A stretch of 64,000 bases of DNA, taken from assembly GCA_019973155.2 (NCBI GenBank), contig BPQB01000114.1, forward strand, positions 1-64,000, read 5' to 3'. The notes under the pieces were generated by a model. It did not search any database. It was not told the DNA's origin and worked only from the letters and a program-made list of their open reading frames with translations. How positions within the stretch are numbered: position 1 is the first letter of the stretch; each line of letters starts with the position of its first letter. Position numbers and translations under genes: made by a program. This DNA comes from Phanerochaete sordida. Its lineage: Eukaryota > Basidiomycota > Agaricomycetes > Polyporales > Phanerochaetaceae. Positions 12,875-26,040 of the stretch are shown in pieces.

Positions 12875-15689
12875 ATGTTCTCTCGTCCTTATCCCAAGCC
12901 GTTGACACCAGATAAGGTCTACGCGGGCAATCTCATCGCCCTTGGTCTTGGGTACCCGTTATGGTGCCCTGAACCGCACATTTCGGGAGTTCCGCACATT
13001 GCAGACGTCGGCGCCATCCTCCATGGCAGATTCATACGGCTCCTACATCTTGACACGTCCGACTCCGCTGCTGACAAGAAAGTTACCTACTTCAAGCCTC
13101 CGTTCGACAATATAGAGGCCCTGCACAGCAACGCTTTGCTGGTCGACCAGATAGATGGGTGGCTTCGACCGGGCCACTACTGCAGCCACGGCGTCATTCA
13201 CGCTGATCTACACGCGTCGGCTACCTCGTGAGTCTCTGCGCAAAAGGACACTTGTAAGAGAGACTGATCAGCACAGACCGATCGGCGTAACAGGTGCATC
13301 TCTCAATCTCAAGGCGGACTACAAGTGTCGCGCAGCACAGGGCGCCGCTCTCACGCTTCAAAGCAAAGCACATGCTGAAGAGACATTGTCGAACAAGTTC
13401 CTGAAGGCCTACGCCGTCCGACACTTCTTAAAGTGGCACGCTTACGCGAGCGAGGTGCTCGGCTTCGAAGTCAAGCCCGAGGATATCATCCTGGTCACCG
13501 GCTGGACCAAGACGACACAAGACTGGGCTGCGACCGCATTCGGACACGACGAACAGGCAAGTATCTCACTCGGGTTTGGAGCCGGCGTCGGCAGCCTCGC
13601 CGCGGTAGATGCTGGCGGATCAGTCGAAAGGACGGCAAAGACGTCGGCGCTTCAGCGTCAGGGCAGGACGTATTCACCGGACGCACAGCACGTGGGTGCC
13701 GCGAGCACAGGTAGCGATCAGTGCGTCTTTGTCAAGGGTATTAGAGTCAAGAAGCGGGCTATTCTTCCTCCCGAGATTCTGGCAGGCGCAGGACCCCATC
13801 AACTGCCACCGGCCGGTGGCAGGGGAGGCGTTTCGGGAGCGGGCGCGATGAAGGGAGACGATGAGGATCCCGTCAACTACGACTGTGAAGAGTGCACATC
13901 GGGGGTACGTTTGTCAGTATTATCTGCAACCAAAGACACTGATACATTGCAGCGTAGGGCCGGATCTCTGATCCTGTCAGCATCGTACTCGAATACATCC
14001 TCGAGGTGCGTTCACTCCTCGTTTGAATAGATCGACGCGGGGCTAAGCAACGATCCTCAGGTTTCCAGGGCGCGTATTGCCGTTGCAAGCGACGACCAGG
14101 TCGAATACATCCTCGTGCGTATCATAAGCACATGGCGGTAGATATGCACCGTCTCACATTTTTGCAGTGCGGCAGACACATTCTCGATCTTGCGACTTTA
14201 CTGCGGCAGATACAACTCAAGATCGACGTCGACGCGGATGGAGGTACGTCTACTGTATTGCTGCACCCCACGATCTGGCTGATATCGCTCGCCATAGTTG
14301 GCTCGCTCTGCATGGAAGATGTCGTCCGCTACCAGCAGGAGCAGAAATTTCCACGACCTGCTACGGGCCTTTCCGGTGTCTCCGAGCTGCCGCAGACAGC
14401 TCGCGAGTACAGACGTGCGCATCCGCCCATCACAGCCGCCGACCTTGACGACTGGCCTCAAATAACGCGAAAAGACGCAGGTAGTTTGACGGAAAGCCAA
14501 ATTTTGCTTGGGCCGACGCAGTCGAAGGCCTGTCCGGTGCAATACAAGGCGATGGTCTTCGGCGACTCCAAAACAATGCCTAGTAAGTAATGTTCTATTT
14601 CCCTTCCAAACGCGAGGCATGCAACATGATTCGAGGCAGTACTAATGCCATCTTACGGTCACAGTCAACAACGAGCACTGCGTCTTCTTGTCTGCCGATG
14701 GCAAGCTCCTAGCATCAGCGACCGGCAACACGATCGCCATCTGGCGGCTGCAGGACGGCCTCACCGTCCAACGGCTCGAGCGAGACGGGCATACATACAG
14801 CATCCGGCAGATCGCGTTCTCGCCGGACGGCCAGCGCATCGTCTCGGGTGCCAATGACAATCTCGCGCTCGTCTGGGACGTCAAGACCGGTGACGTCGTA
14901 CACCGCTTGGAGGGGCACAAGGAGAACATCAGATGTGTTGCGTTCTCCCTCGACGGCACGCAGATCGCGACTCGCTCCGACGATTCCCTGCGGATATGGA
15001 GCACCTCCACCGGCGAGCTGCAGTATACCAACACAGATCTCGAGCATTTAGGACGGAGCACCGAGATTCGTTTCTCCCCAGACGGCTCCCGACTCGCTGT
15101 ACACTCAGACGCCTCGGAAGAAGACACGTCCGTGGTAGTCCTGGACTGCCGTACGGGCGAGCGCATCGCGACGCTGCACCAGAAGAACATCTACTGCATG
15201 GCGCTCTCGCCCGAGGGCGACCGCATCGCGACGGGGTCCACAGACGGCAGCGCGTGCGTGTGGGACGCGGCGAGCGGCAAGACGCTGCTCGAGCTGGAGG
15301 AGCACACGGACGACGTCAACCAGGTGGCATTCTCGCCTGATGGCAGCGAGGTCGCGACGGCGTCGGACGACGGGACGGTCGTGACGTGCGACTCGCGCAC
15401 TGGCGAGCGGCGCTTCACGTTCCGTGTGGAGAGCGTCCGGGGCAATGACAAGGCGGGGGTCAACGCTGTGGCCTACTCGCCCGTAAACGAGTTCATCGCG
15501 TGCGGCGCGCACGATGGCTGTGTCCGTGTCTGGGACCGCAGAACCGGCGCCGTTGTGGCGACGTTTCAGCGGCATACTGATACTGTTACGCGTTTGATGT
15601 TCACGCCGGATGGGTGGGACGTCTTGTCGTATGGGTTGGACAAAGTCATACGAATGTGGAGCGTTCGCGACGCGCTACGTCTCTCATAG
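12875..15689 (+). CDS. Array gene 2: two-domain N-terminus plus WD40 propeller protein, 822 aa
   Basis: Exons 12875-13227, 13277-13904, 13958-14005, 14061-14114, 14168-14243, 14298-14582, 14665-15689; 822 codons plus TAG. Layout as in gene 1. The N-terminal domain has LGLGYPLWCPEPH. The second domain has IILVTGWTKTTQDW, then QCVFVKGIRVKKR. The linker has ILDLATLLRQ. Exon 6 is 285 nt instead of 219, adding 22 residues (contains ELPQTAREYRRAH) before the PPITAAD motif; only gene 3 shares this. The WD40 part spans about residues 482-822 with ALVWDV, LRIWST, ACVWDA, VRVWDR and IRMWSV. Two blades use LD and CD where WD is usual (VVVLDCRTG, VVTCDSRTG), as in all copies. Gene 3 is the closest relative by exon structure and N-terminal sequence. 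Function unknown. Confidence 0.88.
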
Positions 15690-16100
15690 AGTACGAACAC
15701 ATGAACCATGTAGTATTACCCAAAGCTTTGTATCTCGAGTGATTCTGTATGGGGGGTGCAGGACATTGTCACAATAGCACATGCTGCAGCAATGTATTAA
15801 TTTCTATGGCCTCGACGTATGTTTGACCAGGTAAGCGTGTCTTGTATCCAAAGATAATGGATGCTATCGCCGCATGCTGCAGCTAGCGGCGGAGCGTTCC
15901 GTACCGCTCACCTCTCAGCGTGCACGGCGGAAATACGGCCGCTGGCATCTGCGGCGCTGGAGCAAATGCCTGGGAGGCATACGTTTTAGGACAGGATATG
16001 AGGCCCCGCACTGTCTCGCGCGACCTTACATGCGTGTACCGGGCTTGCTATATGCTCCGTACGCCCTAACACCCCGCTCCTGTGGAAAGCACGTCAATCA
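15690..16100 (+). repeat. Conserved 3' flank ('tail'), copy 2
   Basis: Second copy of the post-stop repeat; the CGCATGCTGCAGCTAGCGGC landmark is near 15875. Non-coding. Confidence 0.6.
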
Positions 16101-17240
16101 GAATGTAAGCGAAAGGGCAAAACTTTGGTGAGAGTTGCCGAGCCGATGACAATGAGCTATCCAAAAATGCCACAGCGACATGTATGCGTAGGCATAACGG
16201 TGACGTACACGAGATGCGTGGCATGCGCGCCGCAATACGGCCCACAACAGTGTCCACATGGCTTTTGCTTCGTCAAACAGCCCACAGATCGGGAGTAGCT
16301 GAGGGAGCCGGACCCAGCGAACCTTGGCACGTCTCCCTGGAGCATAAATGAGTCATTCGAAGTCCAGCAACAGTAGATCTCGGCCGATACGGAGCGCATA
16401 TAATCACTATCGAGGCGGAGAAGCGCATGGCATGGGCTCTGGCGCACGGCAGTTCCGCCACAAGATCGCGTCCGTAGTGCCGCATGGCCGCGAGCCCAGG
16501 AGCCCGTGAGAGGCGAGCCACAGGCTGACCCATGACACGATCAGTCACGTGTGCACCTCTCTGCCCAGGGCATCGGGAGGTTGTGCCGGGGTGACACGCG
16601 GAATGGAAGCGCCACGCAAGGCAGCAGAGGAGGGCCCAGTTTGGCACTGTATGCACCGTTCCGTCCTCGACTTCGGAAGCATGTGCCGAGGTGACGTGCG
16701 GAATGCAGGTATCTTGTCGGCGCCCTGACGCGTCTTGCAGCACAATCACTCTCTAGAGCCCATCCATAGGCCACCAGATCGTCCTTGCGCCACCCGCGTG
16801 TGGTGATACACGCACCAGGCAGGACGTCCCATATGCATGCGCAGGGCGTCACAGGTCTGGCGGCAGGCCGCCGCCGCAGCGCGGAGCAAGCCATCCGTGC
16901 ACCCCGTACTCGATCCTTGCAAGAGATCGCCGTACTAGGCGCGCTCAATCTATGCCTGCTGTGCGGTGAGTATCTGACCGCGACGCCCCTCCGCAGGCCG
17001 CCTGGGCGGTCTCTCCTACTGCTCCACATATTGCGCGCGCCTTGGCTGGATTCAAGCACGTAGGCATGCGACTGTCGAGCACCCCGCATAACAGCGTTGT
17101 GCCTTAGGCAAGCCGGCTTCGAGGCAGGCGATAGGACTGCTCAGTGACACCGCGGCCGCGGATATCAACGAAGAGAGAGGAGACGCGAGTGCCGGTTTCC
17201 TACTGCGGAGCCAGCGAGGCAAAATGACCTGTAATAGTCG
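16100..17240. repeat. Spacer block B, copy 2
   Basis: Matches 3276-4370. Landmarks are CGCCGCAATACGGCCCACAA near 16230 and TTCGAAGTCCAG near 16357. No intact gene on either strand. Confidence 0.6.
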
Positions 17241-19490
17241 CTCCGCCTAGGTAGCCAGAACGACGTATATTGTGAGGGAGAGGACAATGTGTATGCTGCC
17301 TGGAATTTGTTGTCAGCGCGACGATCTGTCCACTGCGATGCAACACCCACCTAATCCCGTTCTAAGGCGACGCATAGCCCTCTCGCAATTGCCAAACCTA
17401 TATCTCTATGTCGCACATCAAACGTTCCGCCTCGGCATTGTCAGTGCCAGGCTGCCAGCCTCAGACCGTTTGAGGAAGATGGACTCATCGCTGCGATCCC
17501 TGTCCTCGGAACGTGCTGCTATCCTTGCCAATCGTGGCGCCATCGACTGGGCGTAGCACTGTCCGCCGACCGGTCTCAGAGTACCGCGCAGCAGCCTGCG
17601 TCGTCCGGTGCGCATGCCGGCCTTGCTGCGCAACGCTGGAGTGCCGAGGAAACCCTCCGGAGGGCACGTATGTCGCAGCGCGCGGACAGACCGTTGCTTG
17701 GGAGCGGTCGTCCAAGCGCATAGTAGACCGCTGCGGTCTATCAGGACCGTAGACGCGGCATCCTGGTCGGCCATGCGGAGACGGGACTAGAGATTTTGCG
17801 AGCTGAGGCCTGTGAGCCAAAGACGGCAGAACATGGTACGGAAATACACTCACGCGAGGACGCGGATTTCGTGGCAACACCAACGATTGTTGCTTTGTAA
17901 GCGCCTGAAGGAGCTGCGATTGTCGTCGGTGTCGGTGTCGAGCACATGCATGGTCAGCAGCATTGCCGAGCAGAAGGGCAGCGCGTCGGTCACCGGTATG
18001 TCTATCGTCATGTGCGGGCGGGCCTGGTCGAGTTTAAGCCTGTCAGCGCTGCTCCGAGGTACCAGGCGGACGGCAATACTCACTTGAAGGGATCCTTTGC
18101 GCTGAGACTTTATCTTTATCGTCTTGCTGCGGTCGGAGACCCTCCTCGGACGCGGAGAACGCAGAGCTCGACATCCTGGATCACGGCGATGCATTCCGCG
18201 TGCAGAAACTACGAAACCAGTCAGCACTGGGACGCAGAGCGAAGAGCATGTTGATACTTACCGTGGGGGACAATCGTGGCATATCGCGAGAAGTAACGAG
18301 CCGCGGGTGGTGCACTTGAAGCGAGTCATCGAGGCGCGACTCGGTGTGGTCTGTCTTGACGGGACGATGAAGCAGTTGAACAGAATCGAGACAGGCATTG
18401 AGGTCATCACTGTCTGGAGGGCGTCAGCCGCAAAGCATCCATCGTTCGAGGGAGCGTACCTCTAGCGAATGCTCTCAACCCAAGCGACCCTCAACAAGCC
18501 CGTCCATCTGCTCGAGAACGAGCATTATCCAGCGCCGATGTTTAACTTCGAGTAATGCAGCCTCAAGGCGAGCGTGCGCGACGGAAGTGTGTCATGGAAG
18601 CGCACTCCTTTGGAGGCTCGTAGACGGCGTGAATCGGCGTCGGAAGAGAATGCCTCGACGTCGGCGGAACGCGGACGCGCAGGTGTGTGGCATGGTCTTC
18701 GCTACGTCCGCGACCATCGCCGCGGGCTGCGAGCTGCTCGAGCTGCCTCGCACGCTCATAGCCCACGGGCAGCCTCCAGGCCGTCGGGAGCCTGTCGCAC
18801 TAGGCTTCTGCGGATGGGTTGAGCAGTGTTACACGTGCACACGACTGAGACACGCACCTCGCGATATGGGGCATGAGCAGCGTCAGCACGCGGGGCCGGA
18901 CGCACAGCCTGCGACGCTTTCAACACGAGCAAATCGAGGGGTTTGAGTGCCGAGACCGGCCCTTGGCTTCTGCGGATGCGGTAGCGACCAGCTTGGAGCG
19001 GATACTGAGGACGAGTGGGAGGTTCACGCGAGGGCTGCGACGGGACGGTAGAGCGTGGGATGGCAAGGTAGCGGCTCCTCGCGACATGCTCGAAGTTGTA
19101 GTCGTGGCGCTTCTGCATGCTGGACTCACTGTCGGCCGGACGGTCTGCGCATATTCCTATCGAAGCGTCATGGGCTCGGAGTCCGAGCACTGATCGCGTC
19201 CTCCAGGTCTACGATGGCCCTATTGTATGCGCTAGGATCTGTGTTGAGCTCTGCAATCGTGCCTAACTAGGTCAGTCTGTTGGTAAGTACATGATATACA
19301 GTTCAGCTACAGCGGACACGCACCTTGGCAGAATCCGGGTCCCGATCGACGGGCGAACCCCAGACTTCTGGATGTACACTGACGCATTTCTGAGTGGTCT
19401 ACGAATCCGGGCTGCAAATGCCACACGAGAACACGAGAGGTGCATATGAGATAGAAGGAGAGCTCACTGTGAGGCGCAGGCCGAGAGTTT
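17240..19490 (-). pseudogene. Relic M, copy 2: decayed multi-exon minus-strand gene
   Basis: Same family as 4371-6600. Introns at 17787-17853 (67 bp) and 18414-18459 (46 bp) have the same lengths and signals as in copy 1. The 152-nt exon-like segment 18262-18413 differs from 5384-5535 at 8 positions by my count (about 95% identity), while sequence beside it looks nearer 75%. Minus-strand readings include PLVLSIRSKLVATASAEAKG near 18970-19030 and IAELNTDPSAYN near 19225-19265. Frame breaks elsewhere. Family unknown. Confidence 0.45.
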
Positions 19491-20130
19491 GAGTGCGTCC
19501 ATTCATCGTTCTGCGGTGGGGCTAGTGCCAGTAGGCCGAGGAAGCATCAGCGACCGAAATCAACGGCTTGCGCCGAGCCATACCTTCGTCCTGTCGAGGT
19601 GTATCTACTGGCAGCGCGTTAGTACGTCCATGATGGAATACGCGAACGTACCTTGGGCCCTACCAAGTCCTATCACTGCGCCATCTTTAGCTTCGCCTGC
19701 GTTTTTAGCTCCTTCCGACGTAGGCTCGTCCTGCTTGAGAGTTTGCCTGCCCATCTCGACGCTCAATTGATCACTCGGCGCGGACAAGGAGGTGGTGAAC
19801 ACCTTCATTCTCGGGTTGCAAGCCTTAACCCGGACTTTGTTGGGCACACGGGGCCATTTTTACGGAGAGATAATGTCGCTTTGATTGGGGTACGGCACGA
19901 GACCCAGGTATAGGATGAGCGGAGGCTGTAGTACACGAGCGCGGGCGCAGTGCTCGCGACCACTCGCGTCGTCTAAGACGACAGACTAAAAAGCTTTCAC
20001 ACTGGAGCAACTGCAATACCCTCGTCAGCAAGTTCAGTAGGTTGAATGCATGCCGCGTACGCGTTCGTATATTCAGTCGTCGTTCTTCTGGGACGACATC
20101 TCGTCCACGAGTTTCCTGCCTTCGTTAATC
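19490..20130. repeat. Spacer block D, copy 2
   Basis: Matches 6600-7240. The minus strand reads a charged stretch (DEPTSEGAKNAGEAKDG) near 19680-19735, comparable to degraded stretches in units 1 and 3. No intact gene. Confidence 0.5.
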
Positions 20131-23100
20131 ACCCTTGGACAATGTTCAGAGCGCCCTTGGATGGCTATACGCGCACTGGCCCAACTAGAACGTCAGCCGG
20201 AGACTTTGGTGTGCCAATGGAAGTATTTGAAGGATGAGACGGCCGAGTGCAGGGCGGCGGAGGGCGGAGGGCGGTCGGCGGTCGAAGCAGGACGACGCAG
20301 AAGGCAGCCTGTGTCTTGGTGGCAGGGATGGCGCAGCGCTGCGTTGCTGAGCGCTGGGCTCGCTTGGAAGTATGTCACTGTGTATCAGTGCATGCAGATT
20401 GTGGGACGGCTCGCAGCGTATTCGATTGTGTGCACGGCAGGAGGCGGTCGCGCTGGAGTGAGCAAAGCGAAGGCTGGATCGTCACTGGGCGCCTGGGCGG
20501 CCGGGGGTCGGTGCGTGATCCGATCAGAAGCGCCCTCGGCGGCGTGGACGCGGATGCTTCTGCTCCCGCCCTCGAGCAGCCTCCGGCCAGACTTGCCATG
20601 CGCGACATTGCAGCCCACGCACGACCGCTGCAACTAGCCTCTCGCCGCCTCTCGATTGCCGTCTCAGCAGCAGCAGCAAGTACGGTCCCTTGACGACACC
20701 GCGATGTCCACGCTCCCCGCCCGCGCCGTCTCCCCGCCAAATGCTGCCTTCCACCTGGGCGGACGTCTCCACGACGTTTCGGCTCAACGCTGCGATGCAT
20801 CGACCGACACGTCCACACGAAGTAGGATGGCAGCCCGCGATCAAGCATGTACGCTGCACGTGGCGTTAGACTGGCGGGGCGACGGATACTCGCGCTCTGC
20901 AATGGTGAGCAGTCCCGCACATTTTATAGTCTACTCGCTGAATCTGATATTGTAGTTAGGTCGCGAATACAGAAATCGCGTTCTTTCGAGCGTCGAAGCT
21001 ATCTGCAAGGCCACGCCGCGCCGAGAACCCAGCGCGGGAAAGACGCTGCACGCTACCAGACCAGCCGTCCCGGGCGTCGCGCGGAGAACTCAGACAGACT
21101 AATGGTTGGGCGGGACTAGCAGAGAAGAACATTCACTTGCCTTCAAAGCGAGGGTCTATGACGAGAGTTTCGTTCTGCTGGTGCGCATACAAGCAGTCCA
21201 ACATCTGTCCGTGCTGATTCGATTCCAGCTCCAGAGACACGACCTACACGACGCACGGAGAAGGCAACCTGAGACCTGGGATCTGCGGCTTCCCATCCTC
21301 CGAAGGCCGCTGACGGGACGCGCCTGCGATGCCCATGCAATCTCGACGACCTCTACACCCACTATATCCCTCGCACACCAGCTGCAGCATGCATGGACGA
21401 ATACAAGCACACTCGCACTAGCGCAATGTCCATGCTCATTCATGCGAAGTGGCTCGACAGCTGCGACAGCTCAAATTTACGCTGCGCTTCGCCGTGCGGA
21501 ACCTCTCGACACCTTCGGTCGCTCAGCCTGCGGTGCTAGGCTGTACGCGAGACGACCTGCGTTGACGCATCGCCCCAGAAGTCGATGCCCCCATCCATCC
21601 AGCCCTTGTCCATCGCAGCACCTCTTCGCGCCCGCTTCTGTCCTGCAGCATCATCGCCAGCATCGATTCCACCACCCGATCCCGCTCCATGACCCGTCTG
21701 CTACCGCCGCGCTGTGCCGCCGTTTCGCCACACCCTGGCATCTGTCCACCGCGACCGCACTCCTCTCGTGTAGTACTGCAGAGCACGCTCCAACTCCGGC
21801 TACCGCGGCCGGCCTGAGCGTCTGGCTGCAATGGTCGCCGGATATGCAGATCTGTTTGCCCTAACACGCGCTTGGAGAGGTCACAAAACGGCTTGCAAAG
21901 GCAGCCATTGCCATGTGAGGGGATGGGCAACGGAGAACGCGGGGAAGAATGCCGGCAGGCACGGGCTGTGGAGGAGCGGAAAGCGGGCAGTGCTCAGAGG
22001 CACTCGTGAGCGCGGCGAAGGAACCAGAGGAGCAGCCGTTGAAGCGTTGGATGGTGACCCGTGAATACCGAAGAGAAAGACGAGCTGCCCATGCGCACGA
22101 AGAGTACGTTCGCATGCGGTTCGGTACAGCTCCTGCTCAGCAATTCATAACCAGGTCCATGACGCTCAACCAGCCAAGGCTCGTCTGAGCTCTCTCGACT
22201 CTGACAGGTCATTGTCTATGGCTGTAGGTCTCTACTGTTATCCTCTTCTGCCAGCTAACGAGCCTGTAGCAACCCGCAGCGCGGAACCGACGTCCGAGGA
22301 TCCCGCCCAAGGACTTTGTTTCCGGTTCTTAGGGCCTTCTCAGCTTCGCCTCTGCTCACTGTGCATCCGCACCGCGGCGCACTAGCGTGTTTCACAAGTC
22401 TTTCGCCCTCGATGAGATCCGAACACGGCGAGGACACATCCGTCGCCCCGCTCATATCGCCGGGCTGCCTGCGGATCCGCCGGGCTCCATCGCTGTCCGC
22501 GCATCGACGATCGCGCGCGTCGAAGCCTTCGCGGACGTCGCCTCCGTCCGCAACTCAAACGACGGCAGGTCTGGAGCAGCGCGGTGTCAACGGGCCACTT
22601 GAATCGAAGCGAAAGACACAGGCAAGTCGATGAAGAGACACAATATGATGGTGTCGGCGAAAAAGACGGAGGAGAAGACGTCGGCGCGCAGCTCGATGAG
22701 CACCTCAAGTTTGCGCGCCGCACCTCGAGAGTACTCGCGGCTCGCCAGCGAGACCGACAGCTCAGACGACCATTCGCCTGGAGACCTCGTCCCGGGCACG
22801 CTACGCCTCTGTTGCACTGTGCGCTCGGCGACCGTTCGTCGACTTCGCGGCGCGCTGATGCTTGCGCGGCCCTATGTGCTGGACTCGGCGAACCTCGACC
22901 TCGCGGTGTGATCTCGCCTTGGGTCGGTCTACGTCCTGTGGAGCGTAGCTTCGCCGCTGCGCCCGCCGTTCTGCAGGTACGCGCGCTTCCTATGCGACCG
23001 TCTATCCGCGCTGACAATGATCCAGCCTCAGTATCGTGTCGTTGCTACTCAAATCAAGAACGTGGTGAGCTCCGGATTCTAGCGGAGATGCCATGCGAGC

Positions 23101-23150
23101 TCTGATCAGCGTCTCGTAGACCGGTCGAGTTCTCTGCCCTCCACTGTGCT
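20130..23150 (+). pseudogene. Relic P, copy 2
   Basis: Close match to 7240-9700: GGCAGGGATGGCGCAGCGCTG near 20321 and 7448, and GTGAGCAG near 20905. The right part (21900-23000) pairs with 35700-36800 and 50600-51700. The 252-codon open frame at 21106-21864 is interrupted in the unit 1 copy and is compositionally odd, so it is not called a gene. Confidence 0.4.
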
Positions 23151-23325
23151 TTTTACGTTCAATTGTACACCCACCGAGCTCGAAACAACCATTTTCGTTG
23201 CTCTTCTCGGCGATCGCATCCGCATAGTGCGCGTGTCCGACGAGGGCTTGCATGATCCCGTCGCCGTGACGCTAGAGCGCATTCGAGTCGATGCTACGTG
23301 GTGCCATGGACTGGGCCAAACGTGA
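23135..23325 (+). pseudogene. Protein-like open fragment in relic P
   Basis: An open plus-strand stretch of about 60 codons reads TELETTIFVALLGDRIRIV and then VSDEGLHDPVAVTLERIRV. The paired copy at 36875-37018 reads a related tail (HLPVTVALAMRV). It looks like coding sequence under past selection. There is no start or acceptor I trust. Family unknown. Confidence 0.35.
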
Positions 23326-23760
23326 GCCAAATCGACCCTCTGGCAAAGCACATCATCATCCGCTCATACTATACGAAGGACGGCTGAAGCCGCAGCCGAC
23401 GACGACCTGAGAGCGTAGCTATGGGTGCAGCATTGGAGACCGAGGTATGCCGACGAAGCTACTGCGGTCATGCCTATGCACTGACATAAATCGCCCATAG
23501 GGCGCCTGGCGTTGTGCAGTTCAGCAACATAAATCGCGCTTGGACTGTGCGGACGTCAGTGGAGGGACTTGGGCCGCCTGAGCTCATTTGCTGGTCTTCG
23601 CTGCCGCCAATACCCCCATTTCAACCTTCTTCTGTGGCTCACGAGTCTGCACTCCCGCCACCATTCTCCTAGTGTCTTCGATCACCTGCTGTAATCCAAC
23701 GGTGACTGAACCTCAAAATATTCCCACTGGTCCTGCCATATGCAGTGACGAACTTCGGCT
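23325..23760 (+). repeat. Short duplicated segment with an intron-like structure
   Basis: The stretch around 23415-23510 matches 37130-37215. Both carry a GCGTAGCTAT start, a CGGAGACCGA-type end and an intron-like CACTGAC...TAG ending. This is probably the last part of relic P. Confidence 0.35.
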
Positions 23761-26040
23761 GGCGGTGTGGAAGGCAGCCCGAGATTTGGTCAGAGGAATG
23801 ACGCACCGCGGCTGCCCTCGCGTGGGCAGGAGTGTGCCGGCGCTCTAACGGTGGCGTGCTTCGTGCAGTGGGTTCGATCGAGGGCAGCGGAGGAGACGTT
23901 CGAGCTGGCCAGAGTGAGCAAAGAGCGAAGGCCGGGTCAGCGATCCGAGTGCGCCGACCAGGATCTCACGATTGACACGTCGTTTCACACGGTCTGCTCA
24001 TTCTTGGCGCAGCTGACGCGGACGCTTCTGCTCCCGCCCTCGAGCAGCCTCCCAGCCTCGCTGCCTACGCACGGCCGCTGCATCCAGCATGTGGACTGCC
24101 GTCGTAGCAGCGTCCGCAAGCATGCTTCCTTGACGACCTCTCGACGCCCACGTTCGCGGCACCTTCACTATACCTCGAAGTTCCACTCCACACCATCTCT
24201 CACCCAGATCCTCCTCCTCGCCACGAGCTGAGACCTCCGGGCCTTCAGGCCTCCCTTACTACTCTACGAGCAAGTGCCAGTGCGCTTTGTTCGATGTCGC
24301 CACGCTACCGAGGTGCCGGGGCTGTACACTGCGCAGAGGGTTAGGTTGGGTTGCCAGAGGACGATTTGTTGCGTGCTCGGGTGTCACACAGGTACGTAGC
24401 ACAGTCTGCTACGCACTCAGCTCACTTGAAGATGTCCTGCTCCTGTGCATAAAGCAGATTGCAAACGTCCAGTTCTCCGTGCACGCTTCGGCTGCTTCGC
24501 TCGTCGGCGGCCGACTCGTTCGCGCACTCCGGCTACGCCCACCCCTGCACCTACTCTCAAGCACCTCGGCGACAGGCAAACCAATCGGTCCTGCATTCAG
24601 GCAACGTCAGCTCGTATACGATAGTCTCGCTGGAGCCTCCCCTCTGCACGAACTGCGCGCTCCGGAATGCGCCCAGCAACAAGTCTCTCGGCACTCGCGC
24701 TGTCCGCCTAGGTTCGCTTTGCAGCACATCCATCAATGCTGTACCCACCTAGTCTGTGAGCCCAGTCGCTTTGTAGCCCGCGACAGTATGTGCCAGGCCA
24801 CTTGAACATGGGGCGCATACACTCTACTCAATCACACGATTGTGCTGACGATATACCAGGACTAGTTACGTACGAGCTACGCTGTCAAGTAGATCATGTC
24901 AATGAAGTTGTCTATGCATTGTGCCTCCGAATATTGCAACTCGCTTTGTCTTGCCACCACGCGGATCGTCCTCTGGCTGCATCCTTACGGTAAATCGTGA
25001 GTCCTTAGCAGATTTTGCAGTCGCGCTTGAAGACTTGAAACTCTACGCCGACGCTGGATTCGCCGATACAAAGCGGAAGATCTTGACACTGGGTACGCAT
25101 GCGCTCTTTCTTCCGCGCAGGGTTGTAATGTTCAGCTCGTCTCGCCTCCCCCAGTGTTCCGCGCTCTACGCTCTGCGCAGCCCGCGTGTAACTTCTGCGG
25201 ACCATTGTGACACCAGCGAACGCTGACGGGCGATTTGTGCTGCAAGACCAACTCGGTCTCGAGCCTGCATACAATCTATGTAATCTCCATGCCGTGAGTT
25301 CTGTCTCTTTGTCGGAAAGTCGAGATCTTACCCCATCTATAGGACCGTGTCATCCTCGCATGCGCAGCGCTCCGTCGCCTGCCGCGTTCATGTCACGTCA
25401 GGGCTGGACCTCCCGCGTACAACATGGCCTCGGCGATCTACTTGTCGGCCTCAAGTGGGCAGTACCAGCGACGACCGACATCGCCGCAGCCTGTCTCCAT
25501 CGCACTTCCGACTCTGCTGGTCGGCGCAGTCGATCGACCTTCAGGGCGACGGCGGTCGCGCTCGCTCGTTCCTTCATTTCACCCTCGACACCACGCTCAG
25601 GAGATCCGCGGGCTGTGGGCTTTCCTCGTCGCAACAGTTGACTATGGTCTCGAGGCACGCAGGAGAGCGGTTGACGCCTTTATGTTTAGCATGACGTCCA
25701 GATGGCCGCCCTCGGTCCATCGCCGCGTTCGCCGCCGTGCTCCGCGGACGTCAAATAAATGCGCCACGGCAACGGAAGGGCAAGTAGCGTACACGCAGAT
25801 CGCGGGTCTCGCACAACCTGGGGTCGTGCAAGTCCTTCGGGATCGCAGCATCTCAGAGTTTTGGGCCGGCTTCCGCGTATCCGCCTCGCACTCGGGAGGC
25901 CGGTCGCCTGACGCTGACACAGCCCTCGCAATCGCTGGGCGAGGAAGAAGAGCGGATAGAGCTTGCCTAGGGACACCGTTCCATGATAGACTCGACGATG
26001 GCGCTGCGTGGGCTTGGCATGAATTCTACGGACACGGCAT
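23760..26040 (+). pseudogene. Relic P-like block, second copy in unit 2
   Basis: Pairs with 10330-12540. Landmarks are GATGTCGCCACGCTACC near 24292, a GTACGTAGCACAG donor-like site near 24391, and the GCCGCCCTCGGTCCATCGCC stretch near 25703. Broken in all frames. Confidence 0.4.

Noticed and set aside
21106..21864. 252-codon plus-strand open frame
   Set aside because: Interrupted by stops in the paired segment at about 8190-8960, with no recognisable domain.
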